Source: Planctomycetota bacterium
Lineage (GTDB): Bacteria; Planctomycetota; Planctomycetia; Pirellulales; UBA1268
Direction of reading: 5' to 3'
NCBI GenBank assembly: GCA_014238855.1
Contig: JABAAH010000003.1
Coordinates: 37,088-101,087, forward strand
Length of the DNA: 64,000 nucleotides
The notes under the pieces are model-generated. The model was not told where the DNA came from. It made no database searches and saw only the letters and a list, made by a program, of their open reading frames with translations. Made by a program: the position numbers and the translations under genes. Shown here piece after piece: positions 1 through 8,947 of this stretch; within the stretch, counting starts at the first letter, position 1, and the number at the start of each line of letters is the position of its first letter.

Positions 1-112
1 TGTGGCCAACCGATACAAGTGAAACGATCAAACGAACTCATGCGATCCATATAAATACAATTCATGCCCTACATCAGGAAGTTAGCGATCCTTCGGGGTG
101 TAGGGAATGGCA

Positions 113-138
113 AAAAACACCTATTTCGGCGTGTTTTT
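113..138. terminator. A/T-rich hairpin, possible terminator of an off-window gene
   Basis: AAAAACAC at 113-120 pairs perfectly with GTGTTTTT at 131-138 across a 10-nt loop, giving an 8-bp stem that ends in T residues. It lies in the 213 bases ahead of the first convincing gene, where I see no other coding signal. It could end transcription from a gene before the window. The stem is mostly A-T pairs, so the call is weak. Confidence 0.25.
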
Positions 139-213
139 ACCGGACGTACGAAATTTCGCGTATCATTGGGTTTCTGATGACCTTCGTACATTCTCCCTGC
201 TCTCTACTTTCAC

Positions 214-888
214 ATGCAATCCTGTCAACCCTTGGTCACTGCATCACCGTTCGAAGTGTACCGGATTATTTCTCGTCCGTTCTTTGAGAATACGTACGTT
301 TTAAGACAATCGAAATCAAAAGATTGTCTGATTGTTGATCCCGGTTTTGACCCTGACGCTATCATTCAACTTGTTGATGAACATCAACTTGTCCCCATAG
401 CTATTGTGCTTACGCACGGACATTCAGATCACATTGCTGGCGTTGCCACAATGAAACAGCGATGGCCTTTAGCTCCCATTCTCATAGGTCACGGTGACGC
501 AGGAAAGCTCTCTGATCCAGTTGCGAATCTTTCAGCTGGATATGGTATTGATGTCATCAGCCCACCAGCAGATACGGTTTTGCGTGAGGGAGAGGATTTG
601 CAGGTGGGAAATTTTTGTGCCACTGTAGTAGAAATCCCCGGCCATTCTCTAGGCCATGTCGTTTTCTGGTTTGCGAGTGATCCGATTCTTGTATTAGCTG
701 GAGATGTGTTGTTTCATGAGGGGATTGGTCGCACAGATTTCCCTGATGGTGATTTTTCATCACTCGAATCGGGGATTGTGAACAAACTTTATAAACTTCC
801 TGACTCTGCAATAGTCTTGCCCGGCCATGGTGAGCCAACAACTATTGGGCATGAGAAAAAACATAATCCTTTCGTTTCGCTTTCGTAA
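214..888 (+). CDS. MBL-fold metallo-hydrolase (glyoxalase II-like)
   Basis: This is a predicted cytoplasmic metallo-beta-lactamase-fold hydrolase of 224 aa. The metal-binding signature THGHSDH (HxHxDH) lies near residue 70. Further ligand motifs follow in order: a GHSLGH histidine, the LAGDVLF aspartate and a C-terminal LPGHGEPT histidine. This arrangement is typical of the glyoxalase II / YcbL group, which hydrolyses thioesters such as S-lactoylglutathione, but the substrate cannot be read from the sequence. I see no strong ribosome-binding site before the ATG. The next gene, an acyltransferase, begins 28 bases downstream on the same strand, so the two may be co-transcribed. The family call is firm; the substrate is unknown. 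Confidence 0.85.
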   Translation: MQSCQPLVTASPFEVYRIISRPFFENTYVLRQSKSKDCLIVDPGFDPDAIIQLVDEHQLVPIAIVLTHGHSDHIAGVATMKQRWPLAPILIGHGDAGKLSDPVANLSAGYGIDVISPPADTVLREGEDLQVGNFCATVVEIPGHSLGHVVFWFASDPILVLAGDVLFHEGIGRTDFPDGDFSSLESGIVNKLYKLPDSAIVLPGHGEPTTIGHEKKHNPFVSLS

Positions 889-916
889 TTCATTCCCTGA
901 CGTCAACGACACTCTT

Positions 917-1585
917 ATGCTTGCACCAGCTGACATGCCAACACAACCGCTCGACAAATCAGTCAGTCGGTCGACGCTGTGCAAAATCACTGGACTTGGG
1001 TTGGCTGGCGTGGCGAGGCTCCTAGCAGGAGCCAGTATTCGTTGGATTGCTAGTCAGCCCGATACGTGCCAACGGGTTTATTTTGCAAATCATACGAGCC
1101 ACCTTGACGCATTGTTGATATGGGCATCGCTCCCACGACAGGTTCGGGAAATTACACGTCCTGTGGCAGCCAAGGATTATTGGTCTCGTGGTGCTTTAAG
1201 GAGATGGTTGGCAGAAGAGGTGTTCAATGCAATTCTTATTGATCGAACAGATATAAAAGTTCATCAGAGTCCTGTTGATCTTATGTTGCGTCAGGCCGGG
1301 GAGACACGATCACTTATAGTTTTTCCCGAAGGGAGCCGTAGTACCAGCGGAGAAGTTGGTGAATTTAAAAGTGGGCTCTATTATCTTTCAAAAAAGCGTC
1401 CTGAAATCGAACTCATACCGGTTCACATAGACAATTTAAATAGGGTGCTACCGCGAGGAGAATTCTTACCCGTTCCGTTGCTCTCTTGTATCAGTTTCGG
1501 ACCTCCACTCTGGCTGGAGCGAGATGAATCCAAGCTAGACTTTTTGGCAAGAGCACGCAGGGCAGTTTTATCTCTGAAGGAATAG
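917..1585 (+). CDS. plsC: 1-acyl-sn-glycerol-3-phosphate acyltransferase (PlsC family)
   Basis: This protein probably acylates lysophosphatidic acid to phosphatidic acid at the inner membrane. The two hallmark motifs are present: the HX4D catalytic box in NHTSHLD and the substrate-binding FPEGSRS block. The length (222 aa) fits small PlsC proteins. The ORF can be extended to 827, but that start lies inside the preceding gene, so the ATG at 917 is preferred. The next gene encodes CdsA, which uses the PlsC product, so the pair forms a short phospholipid-synthesis unit. Related LPLAT-family proteins acylate other lipids; that alternative is not excluded. Confidence 0.85.
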   Translation: MLAPADMPTQPLDKSVSRSTLCKITGLGLAGVARLLAGASIRWIASQPDTCQRVYFANHTSHLDALLIWASLPRQVREITRPVAAKDYWSRGALRRWLAEEVFNAILIDRTDIKVHQSPVDLMLRQAGETRSLIVFPEGSRSTSGEVGEFKSGLYYLSKKRPEIELIPVHIDNLNRVLPRGEFLPVPLLSCISFGPPLWLERDESKLDFLARARRAVLSLKE

Positions 1586-1631
1586 ATTCAGTGTTCATGG
1601 TGATCTAAAGTCTCAAAAAGGTGTGTTCTAA

Positions 1632-2603
1632 GTGAATGATATTCGTACCATTGCTTTAGTTGCAGGTGTTCTGCTCTTGCTTTCAATAGTCACGGGAGTA
1701 GGCCAGTTTTTAAAGCGGCATCCCGATCGGGGTATTGATGCGGCTGCAGTCCGAACATTTAATATGAGAATTCGCGGTTGGTGGGTGCTGTGTACAGTCT
1801 TGGCGGCTGCTTTTTGGCTCGGGTCCACTGCGACAGTCACGCTATTCGGATTTGTTTCTTTTTGGGCGTTGCGAGAATTCATTACGCTGACACCAACTCG
1901 TAAGGGTGATCACCGTGCACTGTTCTGGGTGTTCTTTCTTTTCACTCCACTGCATTATGTGCTTGTTGGGCTGAATCGATATGATATTTATAGTGTGTTT
2001 CTGCCTGTTTACGCGACACTTTTTGTTCTAGCGAGGGCAGCGGTGGCTGGCGACTATAAACGGTTCTTGGAACGAACGGCAAAGATTCAGACAGGACTTG
2101 TTGTATGTGTTTACTGCCTGTCTTTTGCGCCAGCATTGCTCGAACTCCGTGTCGATAGAGGGCCGGATGGTATAAGCCAACTGAGTAGCCGTGATGCAAA
2201 TTTCCGATTACTTTTCTTTTTAATTCTGCTCGTTCAGTTTGCAGATTGTATGCAGTACGTGTGGAGCAGAATGTTAGGGCAACGATTAGTCGCTGCTGCA
2301 GTGAGTTCCAATCGGACGTGGGAAGGGTTGTTAGGTAGTGCGACAAGCACAGCGCTTCTTGCAGCGGTGCTATGGTGGGCTGCGCCACCATTTCAGCCTT
2401 GGCAAGCGGCAATCGTTGGCCTGGTTGTCGCTGTTATGGGATTCGCTGGAGGCATGACAATGTCAGCTATCAAGAGAGACCGCGGTGTTAAAGATTACGG
2501 AACGCTTGTTGTTGGCCATGGTGGTGTGCTTGATCGAATCGATTCGATCTGTTTCGCGGCACCGGTTTTCTACCATATGACAGTTCTGGTAATTGGCGGC
2601 TAG
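1632..2603 (+). CDS. cdsA: Phosphatidate cytidylyltransferase
   Basis: CdsA makes CDP-diacylglycerol from phosphatidate and CTP in the inner membrane. The protein is 323 aa with many hydrophobic segments. Its C-terminal part carries the family signature: SAIKRDRGVKDYG followed by GHGGVLDRIDS, matching the S-x-x-K-R-x4-K-D ... H-G-G-x-x-D-R-x-D pattern. An SNRTWEG motif precedes it. The start is a GTG at 1632, 46 bases after the plsC stop. The gene is convergent with the following minus-strand peptidase gene, only two bases away. A CDP-alcohol function other than phosphatidate is unlikely given the signature. Confidence 0.92.
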   Translation: MNDIRTIALVAGVLLLLSIVTGVGQFLKRHPDRGIDAAAVRTFNMRIRGWWVLCTVLAAAFWLGSTATVTLFGFVSFWALREFITLTPTRKGDHRALFWVFFLFTPLHYVLVGLNRYDIYSVFLPVYATLFVLARAAVAGDYKRFLERTAKIQTGLVVCVYCLSFAPALLELRVDRGPDGISQLSSRDANFRLLFFLILLVQFADCMQYVWSRMLGQRLVAAAVSSNRTWEGLLGSATSTALLAAVLWWAAPPFQPWQAAIVGLVVAVMGFAGGMTMSAIKRDRGVKDYGTLVVGHGGVLDRIDSICFAAPVFYHMTVLVIGG

Positions 2604-2605
2604 TT

Positions 2606-3544
2606 TTACTCTGCCTTACGCTGAGTGCGTTTTGCACGCTGGACGTAAATTGACTGGCGAGCGGCGGTTGCAGAGATTCTGTTTCGTGTTGGTCCGTTTA
2701 TGTTTGTCACGTCTGGGCTTTGACCACGGGTAGTTTGTGCGATGTTTTGAATCTGTGGGATTGCGGCGGCGACAGATGCAGGTGGAGCAGGGCAACCACG
2801 CTTCACCCATTCCAACCAGATGTTTTGAAGCTTGCTAATATCGTGGATTCCATAGTGCTGACTCAATGATCGCGGCCAATTACTACTTGCCAAGCCATTG
2901 CCAACGAAATCAATGTAGCGCTGTCTACCTCCCCGTTCGATGAGGTAACGAGCTAGCGAATAGCCCTGTGAGTACAGCGGGAGTACATCTGCCGGATACT
3001 CTTTCATAGCGAACATATCGGGAAATGAAATTCCTCGTCCAGTTCGTAGGAATTCTATGAGTAATCTGTGTTGACGTGCACGCTCCACGGGATGTTCTAC
3101 TGTTGTGCAAGCTCCTTCGTCGGCCCACCGTGGAAGCGGTTGGCGAAAGTGGCTCGCAAAAATTGTATGAGTGACTTCATGTGGGAGGACGGAATCAAGT
3201 ATACGCTCTTCGCTACCTTGAATAGTCATTGTCCAGTTGAATACTTCACCCCGATCGAATACGAAACTTGTTGCTCCACCGGCTCCAAGTGTTGGTGCTA
3301 CTTCGGCCGTGATCGGGCAGGGTTGGCTCCAGCGAGGAAGTGGTTCTCCGAGCCATTCGATCGCAAGGTCGTGGCGGTATTGTTCAGCAGCGTCGCCAAT
3401 CTTCTGTGCTAACTGCGGGTGAGGAGCTTCAACAATAAAATTGGCTGTTCTGTAGCCTGCTGCGAGCAAACAATTTCCCGGAAGACATAAGGCCGCAATC
3501 ACACCGAGTAAAAGAATTCTTTTTTTTAACTTTCGGAACTGCAT
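2606..3544 (-). CDS. Secreted HExxH zinc metallopeptidase-like protein
   Basis: The N-terminus has a basic stretch and a hydrophobic core ending near LLAAG, which reads as a signal peptide, so the mature protein is probably periplasmic or outside the cell. A zinc-protease motif HEVTH sits near residue 123. Downstream, RWADEGAC supplies a glutamate that could be the third ligand, as in gluzincin or peptidase-MA-like folds. The C-terminal ~60 residues are low in hydrophobics and basic, with no recognised domain. No substrate can be named. The gene lies downstream of the LysM gene on the same strand but about 110 bases away, so co-transcription is uncertain. Confidence 0.7.
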   Translation of the reverse strand: MQFRKLKKRILLLGVIAALCLPGNCLLAAGYRTANFIVEAPHPQLAQKIGDAAEQYRHDLAIEWLGEPLPRWSQPCPITAEVAPTLGAGGATSFVFDRGEVFNWTMTIQGSEERILDSVLPHEVTHTIFASHFRQPLPRWADEGACTTVEHPVERARQHRLLIEFLRTGRGISFPDMFAMKEYPADVLPLYSQGYSLARYLIERGGRQRYIDFVGNGLASSNWPRSLSQHYGIHDISKLQNIWLEWVKRGCPAPPASVAAAIPQIQNIAQTTRGQSPDVTNINGPTRNRISATAARQSIYVQRAKRTQRKAE

Positions 3545-3656
3545 GTATTCACCACTTCGCTTCGAAGACTATGTCGCCTGATTTCATTGCGCTGACGGGA
3601 CGTCGGACGGTAGCGGTGAGAAGTAAGTGGGGCCAGAGCGATTTTAGGTTTAATGT

Positions 3657-4421
3657 TTATTTGGCAGGAATCAGTTGCGGCCACGCGAGTCGTAGTTGAT
3701 TTGTCTCTGGTATTTCGAGATTTGTGCCCGGTGATAGAGAGACTCGTGGCTGAAGAGTCTTATTCCATGCGAAGAGGCTGCGGTAATAACGGCCATCTCC
3801 ATATGCTTCTTCTGCAAGTTCCCACCACGAGTCACCCTTTTGAACGTCATAATGCATTCCGGGTGAAAGCCTCTGCGGTGGTTTTGTGATAGTTACTTGA
3901 GGTAGTGAATTAACGTTGGGTGGGGACTGTGGAGGTAGCTGTGAAATGACGTCGTCTGAAGGTTTTGTTGAAGTCGATAGTGTTGTCGGTTCTTGTGACT
4001 GCCAAGGCGCAATTGCCGGCGTGCTGTCCAAGTTTCTGAAAGCACTTGGTTCCTTAGTACCATCGTGTTGAATCTCGTTCACTGTTTCGAGTGACGGAAC
4101 GTTGTCACTTTGTATTTGCGAAAGAGGCGGTTCACGTTCCTTGAATTGATTCAACGAAGGCTCGAAACTTGCTTCAATGCTTGAAAATCGTGGCTCCGAC
4201 TGTTCGGTATCACTCGAAGGCCATGGAGTCTTTTTTTCTGGGCTTGGGGTGAGGTCAGGCGGTGGTACAGTTTCTGCAAAAGGATTAAATGTGACGGTGT
4301 GGATATCGGGGCCAGCACCTTCGGGCGGGCGTGGGATCAGCAAACGGAGAGCAAGTGCAGTAACAAAAATTCCCGCCAAAAGGCCGAGTAATGACAGAAG
4401 GAATTTCGATTCACGTCCCAT
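3657..4421 (-). CDS. Membrane-anchored LysM-domain protein
   Basis: From the chosen ATG the protein is 254 aa. It begins with a single membrane segment (about residues 6-27), continues through a long proline/serine-rich low-complexity linker, and ends in a LysM-like domain (HYDVQKGDSWWELAEEAYGD, then a W-N-x-T-L motif and an LEIP end). LysM domains bind peptidoglycan or chitin-like glycans, so this protein probably spans the periplasm and touches the wall. The track ORF starts 20 codons earlier, but the later ATG gives a cleaner membrane anchor. It follows rsmH on the same strand across about 250 bases in which I see no convincing gene. Confidence 0.72.
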   Translation of the reverse strand: MGRESKFLLSLLGLLAGIFVTALALRLLIPRPPEGAGPDIHTVTFNPFAETVPPPDLTPSPEKKTPWPSSDTEQSEPRFSSIEASFEPSLNQFKEREPPLSQIQSDNVPSLETVNEIQHDGTKEPSAFRNLDSTPAIAPWQSQEPTTLSTSTKPSDDVISQLPPQSPPNVNSLPQVTITKPPQRLSPGMHYDVQKGDSWWELAEEAYGDGRYYRSLFAWNKTLQPRVSLSPGTNLEIPETNQLRLAWPQLIPAK

Positions 4422-4673
4422 GCAAGATCCACACAGATAAATTACGTTCAGTGGCCACGCATTCCGCAGCTTTTGAATCACTCATTAAAGGAGTGGGATT
4501 CTGCTGAAACTATCCTGCTGTTGCCATAGCGGCAGGAGAAGAAAAAGAATTGCACTGGAATGACGTATTTGTGTCGAGAATCGACCTTCGCCCGTGGGAA
4601 GCCGCATGTTCTCATGCTTCGATTGGATGTCAAAATAGGAAGGTGGCGTAGTATTTTGAAATCAGTAAAGACT

Positions 4674-5585
4674 TTAGAGTCGTTCTGCAGCCCGTAGTCG
4701 TGCTGAACGAGAGCGACGGTTTCTGGCAACCTCATCAGAAGCCGCCTCAATTGGAGAACTGGTAAGGCACTTCCAGACCTGTGGACTACGGAAAGCTGTT
4801 TTTACAAGACGATCTTCAAGTGAGTGGAAAGAAATAACAACCAGACGTCCACCAGATTTTAAACGATGAGGGACCCGTTCAAGTGCAATTTGAAGAGACT
4901 TCAGTTCCTCATTGACTGCAATTCTGAGCGCCTGAAAAGTACGAGTCGCTGGGTGTATTCTTCTCTGTTGCGTTGTTTTACGAGGTACGGCGGATGCTAC
5001 GAGTTTGGCAAATTCTTTTGCTGATTCTATTGGATTCCGTTCACGAACCTGTGCGATTCTTCGAGCTATTCTACGACTGTGGCGTTCCTCGCCAAACTCG
5101 TAAATGAGATCCGCCAGTGTTTCTGGGCGAAGACGATTGACAAGCCTCCATGCAGGCTCCCCCTCTGTTGGGTCAAATCGAAGATCAAGTGGGCCATCAG
5201 ATTCGAATGAAAAACCTCTCTCGCGGTCTGCAAGTTGGTCACTCGAAATCCCAACATCAAGAAGCATGCCATCAATTTTATCAACTTCAACAGCGTCCAG
5301 AACTTCGGGTAAATTGCAGAAGTTTGCTTGTGCGAAACGAATAGGAAGTTCCGCAAGTTCGTCCGCGCCTCGCTTGATTGCTTCTGGATCTCGGTCAATT
5401 GCAATCACGCGTCCTGTTGGTCCCACAATTTCTGCTAGCAGTCGTGTATGTCCTCCTCCTCCGAGTGTTCCATCAACAACGGTCATGCCTGGACTTAAGT
5501 TTAGAAACGACAATGACTCGTGCGACAGCACACTGGTATGGAGACTGGTTGACGGTATTTGCTGGATTGGTTTTGGTTTTAGCAC
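4674..5585 (-). CDS. rsmH: 16S rRNA m4C1402 methyltransferase RsmH (MraW)
   Basis: RsmH methylates N4 of C1402 in 16S rRNA with SAM. Recognisable parts are the HTSVLSHE N-terminal motif, the SAM-binding DGTLGGGGHT loop, AIDRDPEAI, LLDVGISSDQL, DRERGFSF and the C-terminal VISFHSLEDR. The open frame runs to 5654, but an ATG there would overlap the divergent queA start. The GTG at 5585 leaves about 50 bases for divergent promoters and a 303-aa protein close to the usual 310, so I chose it. In most bacteria ftsL and ftsI follow; here a LysM gene does. Confidence 0.93.
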   Translation of the reverse strand: MLKPKPIQQIPSTSLHTSVLSHESLSFLNLSPGMTVVDGTLGGGGHTRLLAEIVGPTGRVIAIDRDPEAIKRGADELAELPIRFAQANFCNLPEVLDAVEVDKIDGMLLDVGISSDQLADRERGFSFESDGPLDLRFDPTEGEPAWRLVNRLRPETLADLIYEFGEERHSRRIARRIAQVRERNPIESAKEFAKLVASAVPRKTTQQRRIHPATRTFQALRIAVNEELKSLQIALERVPHRLKSGGRLVVISFHSLEDRLVKTAFRSPQVWKCLTSSPIEAASDEVARNRRSRSARLRAAERL

Positions 5586-5637
5586 TCCCTTAGTGTAACC
5601 GTTTCGATTGATACGTTTATTGAGTACCTTAATAAGC

Positions 5638-6714
5638 ATGACACGTTCAGCCAATTTCGATACAGCCGATTTTTTCGATTATGAACTTCCTGCCTCACGT
5701 ATTGCCCAACAGCCACTTCCAGATCGTGCCGCCGCTCGATTACTTGTGTTGGATCGAGCGTCACAAACCATTCAACATATGAATGTTCGTGATTTGCCTG
5801 ATATTCTTGCTCCAACTGATCTTTTAGTAGTGAATGATTCGCGAGTTGTGCCAGCTCGCCTTCACGGCCGGAGAGTGGAGACAGAGGGTCGCTGGGAGGG
5901 CCTTTTTTTATCGGAAGTTATTAGGGCGGGCGGGCGTCGTTTGTTACGGTTGCTGTCCAAAACACGGGGCACCCTGCGTGTGGGTGAGCGTATTGTGGTA
6001 GTCGGTGAACAAGGACAAGACCTGGCCGTTCTTGAACTTGTTGCCCGTGATTCAGGAGGAACGTGGCTCGTCGATCCATGCACTCATGAGTCCACCATTG
6101 AATTCCTGTCTCGGGTTGGTCGGGTTCCTCTGCCGGGATACATTCGGCAAGGAGTTGCCCAGAGCGATGACATCGAGAGATATCAAACAGTCTTTGCAAC
6201 ACAGCCAGGATCGGCTGCAGCGCCAACGGCGGGTCTGCACTTCACGCCGGCACTTCTACATCAACTTTCCGAACGGGGAATAAAGAAAGCAGAAGTTACG
6301 TTACACGTTGGGATCGACACGTTTCGGCCGATTAGTACTCACAAAATTGAGGATCATGAGATGCACTCGGAGTGGTGCGCTGTTTCAGAAGAAACGGTCA
6401 TGGCTGTCCACAAAACTCAGCAGCAACATGGACGGGTAGTGGCTGTAGGCACAACGGCAGTTCGTTCGCTTGAGACGTCTGCTCATTCTGGGGTCGCTGA
6501 GTCATACGGCGGTGCAACGAAATTATATATACGCCCGGGTTACTCTTTCCGTGTAGTAAACGGCATGTTGACAAACTTTCATATGCCCAGAACAACTCTT
6601 ATGGTGCTAGTGAGCGCATTTGCTGGCCGTGATCTTATTCAGCGGGCGTACAAGGAAGCTATGGAAAACGGCTATAGGTTTCTTAGTTATGGTGATGCAA
6701 TGCTCATTTTGTAA
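5638..6714 (+). CDS. queA: tRNA preQ1-34 S-adenosylmethionine ribosyltransferase-isomerase
   Basis: QueA transfers and isomerises the ribose of SAM onto preQ1 at tRNA position 34, giving epoxyqueuosine. The 358-aa protein shows the family's landmarks: FDYELPxxRIAQxP at the N-terminus, LLVVNDSRVVPARL, PTAGLHFT, LHVGIDTFRP, and near the C-terminus FRVVNGMLTNFHMPRTTL and LLSAFAG-like residues ending in YGDAMLIL. The start at 5638 (MTRSANF) is preferred to the earlier ATG at 5608. It is divergent from rsmH. No other queuosine gene is in the window. Confidence 0.95.
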   Translation: MTRSANFDTADFFDYELPASRIAQQPLPDRAAARLLVLDRASQTIQHMNVRDLPDILAPTDLLVVNDSRVVPARLHGRRVETEGRWEGLFLSEVIRAGGRRLLRLLSKTRGTLRVGERIVVVGEQGQDLAVLELVARDSGGTWLVDPCTHESTIEFLSRVGRVPLPGYIRQGVAQSDDIERYQTVFATQPGSAAAPTAGLHFTPALLHQLSERGIKKAEVTLHVGIDTFRPISTHKIEDHEMHSEWCAVSEETVMAVHKTQQQHGRVVAVGTTAVRSLETSAHSGVAESYGGATKLYIRPGYSFRVVNGMLTNFHMPRTTLMVLVSAFAGRDLIQRAYKEAMENGYRFLSYGDAMLIL

Positions 6715-6845
6715 TGGTAAAATATTTCTTAGGTTCTTGTTTGTAGTCATTCATAACGCTCTTCAGTGATCGTGGTGTGATGCAACGACGGATGAGAACA
6801 AAGCAAGTTGCTATATTTAGAGTTGCTGTATTCAGATTGAAAGGA

Positions 6846-7493
6846 ATGTATCTCGTGTCCCCAATACCTCAGGAAGATGTTTTGGTAGTTCCTCGTCATG
6901 TGTTAGAGCAAGCGGGGTTGTTTCAAGGGTTTTGTGGAGATGTTGAAAAATATCTTCCAGCACTTCTTGATCCAAATCAAACCTCATGGATGCCACGGGA
7001 TCGAGCCGAAGAAGACACATCCTTCAAGCAACTCATTCCGTACTGCCTGCTTGCATGGTTAGGCCCTAATGGCGTGGCACAATATTTTTCGTATACGCGT
7101 GGCGGCGGGCAGGGTGAGGCGAGGCTTCGATCGAAGCGTTCTATTGGCATTGGTGGCCATATTGCTAGTACTGATGGGCAGTATGGAGATAATGCTTCGT
7201 ACGAGGCGGGCATGCTACGGGAACTCAACGAAGAGGTCGCTATCAGCACCAGTTTTACAAGTCGATGTGTTGGACTTATCAATGATGATGCGACGCCTGT
7301 TGGTAGCGTGCATCTTGGGATCGTTCATGTCCTCGAATTACAATCGCCTGATGTGGAGTCTCGTGAGACTGATTTGATTGAATGCGGGTTTGAGTCTTTA
7401 GAAGAACTACTCGCCGAGCGAGAGCATTTTGAAACTTGGTCTCAGATCGCTCTCAACGCTGTGCAAGCTGGAAGTCTTGGGCGATCGTTTTAA
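6846..7493 (+). CDS. Nudix-like hydrolase / predicted phosphoesterase
   Basis: The protein contains a recognisable though extended Nudix box: GIGGHI, a variable stretch, then EAGMLRELNEEV, which supplies the RExxEE metal-binding residues. Nudix enzymes cleave nucleoside diphosphates linked to other groups. The arrangement, with about 110 residues before the box, resembles the COG4112-type 'predicted phosphoesterase' group. The track ORF starts at 6777, but the ATG at 6846 (MYLVSPIP) is preceded by AAAGGA and starts closer to the conserved region. The gene lies between queA and the cysteine desulfurase gene on the same strand; the substrate is unknown. Confidence 0.72.
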   Translation: MYLVSPIPQEDVLVVPRHVLEQAGLFQGFCGDVEKYLPALLDPNQTSWMPRDRAEEDTSFKQLIPYCLLAWLGPNGVAQYFSYTRGGGQGEARLRSKRSIGIGGHIASTDGQYGDNASYEAGMLRELNEEVAISTSFTSRCVGLINDDATPVGSVHLGIVHVLELQSPDVESRETDLIECGFESLEELLAEREHFETWSQIALNAVQAGSLGRSF

Positions 7494-7539
7494 CTGTGTA
7501 TGGCCGCACTTTTCAGTGATTGATGAGAAATACTGAGTG

Positions 7540-8721
7540 ATGTCTGATAATACTCCCGTCTATCTCGATAATCATTCGACCACTCGAGTCGATCCTGATG
7601 TCTTGGAATCGATGATTCCTTGGTTCACAGATCATTATGGAAATGCAGGTAGTGGCACACATGTCATGGGAACCGCAGCACGTGATGCAGTCGAGTTAGC
7701 GAGGCAGCGTGTAGCCGACGCTGTTGGCGCAACGACTCGCGAAATTATTTTTACAAGTGGGGCCACCGAAAGTGTGAACTTGGCAATAGCCGGGGCCGTA
7801 AGTCGTCAGCCATCTGGTCAGTGTGTCGTGGCTGAAACTGAGCATGTCGCGGTCCTTGATGTAGTGGATCAATTAGAGCGACAGGGTTTGTCTGTTCGTC
7901 GCGTGCCAGTTACGGCAAAAGATACTGAGGCTCCCGGTGCTCTCGATCTCGATCTTCTTGACGAGATAGTTGGATCAGGAACGACTCTTGTTTCGATTAT
8001 GTTTGCCAATAATGAGATTGGTACGGTACATCCAATTTCAGCAATCGCCGATATCGTTCATTCGCACGGAGCGTTACTGCATGTGGACTGCGCGCAGGCG
8101 ATCGGGAACTGCTTGATCGATGTGACTGAAATGGGTGCCGATCTGGCTAGTTTCTCAGCGCATAAGTGTCATGGTCCGAAAGGTGTCGGTGCTCTTTATG
8201 TCAGACGCCAGCAACGAATTGTTCGAATTAATCCACAGGTTTTTGGAGGTGGGCAGGAGCGTGGCTTGCGAAGTGGAACACTGAACGTGCCAGGGCTCGT
8301 TGGTATGGGACGAGCGTGTGAACTTGCATCAAAACGTCTGGATGTATCCGCGAAGCACATGACGACTCTGCGTGGGAAGTTTTGGAATCTCTTGGTAGAT
8401 GCAATTCCGGGTATTCGATTGAATGGTCCACCGCTTGATTCAGGTGTGCGGCTGCCTAATAACCTAAACGTCCTTATTCCAGGAATTGATGGCTCAACCC
8501 TTTTAGCAGAGCTTTCACGAATCGGCATTGCAGCAAGCGCTGGCAGTGCGTGCTCAAGCGAACAACCAAAGCCAAGCCACGTTCTTGTTGCACTTGGTTT
8601 ATCGGAGGAGGAAGTTCGACAGAGCATACGTTTCGGGCTATCTCGGATGACCACTTTAACGGAGATTCAGTTGGCATCGGAAAGGCTGCAGGCAGCAGTT
8701 CAGTCGCTTCGGATTGCGTGA
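7540..8721 (+). CDS. iscS: Cysteine desulfurase (IscS/NifS family)
   Basis: This PLP enzyme takes sulfur from cysteine for Fe-S cluster and thio-cofactor assembly in the cytoplasm. The N-terminal YLDNHSTTRVDP motif, the PLP-binding lysine in FSAHKCHGPKG (near residue 208), GGGQERGLRSGT, and the active-site cysteine loop SAGSACSS (near residue 337) are all intact. At 393 aa it has normal IscS length. Start is the ATG at 7540 directly after an in-frame GTG. An IscA/ErpA-type gene follows 226 bases downstream, fitting a small Fe-S module without IscU or IscR in view. Group I (IscS) versus NifS cannot be separated by eye. Confidence 0.93.
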   Translation: MSDNTPVYLDNHSTTRVDPDVLESMIPWFTDHYGNAGSGTHVMGTAARDAVELARQRVADAVGATTREIIFTSGATESVNLAIAGAVSRQPSGQCVVAETEHVAVLDVVDQLERQGLSVRRVPVTAKDTEAPGALDLDLLDEIVGSGTTLVSIMFANNEIGTVHPISAIADIVHSHGALLHVDCAQAIGNCLIDVTEMGADLASFSAHKCHGPKGVGALYVRRQQRIVRINPQVFGGGQERGLRSGTLNVPGLVGMGRACELASKRLDVSAKHMTTLRGKFWNLLVDAIPGIRLNGPPLDSGVRLPNNLNVLIPGIDGSTLLAELSRIGIAASAGSACSSEQPKPSHVLVALGLSEEEVRQSIRFGLSRMTTLTEIQLASERLQAAVQSLRIA

Positions 8722-8947
8722 TTCCTGTGTTTTTTCCTTCAGGATGGCTAAAAAGTGTTGTTTGGTAGCAGACTTCTTGCTGTATCAGCACAACGCCCTT
8801 TGCCGACAATCACTATCGGGATAAACTAAAGTAAGATGCTTCAAGGCATTTAGCGACTCATTGGATGGAAAATGTATCCAATGGAACTGCTCGTAGCGGG
8901 CGTTGCGTTTTTGAAACAGGTGGCAAGTTCCTACGGAGGTTTATACG

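Noticed and set aside
107-304. 65-codon plus-strand ORF at the window start
   Set aside because: It runs through the A/T-rich hairpin and into the MBL-fold gene in another frame, with no ribosome-binding site or motif.
4478-4750. 90-codon minus-strand ORF after rsmH, considered as an ftsL-like gene
   Set aside because: It overlaps the rsmH 3' end, has no proper membrane helix or leucine heptads, and no ribosome-binding site.
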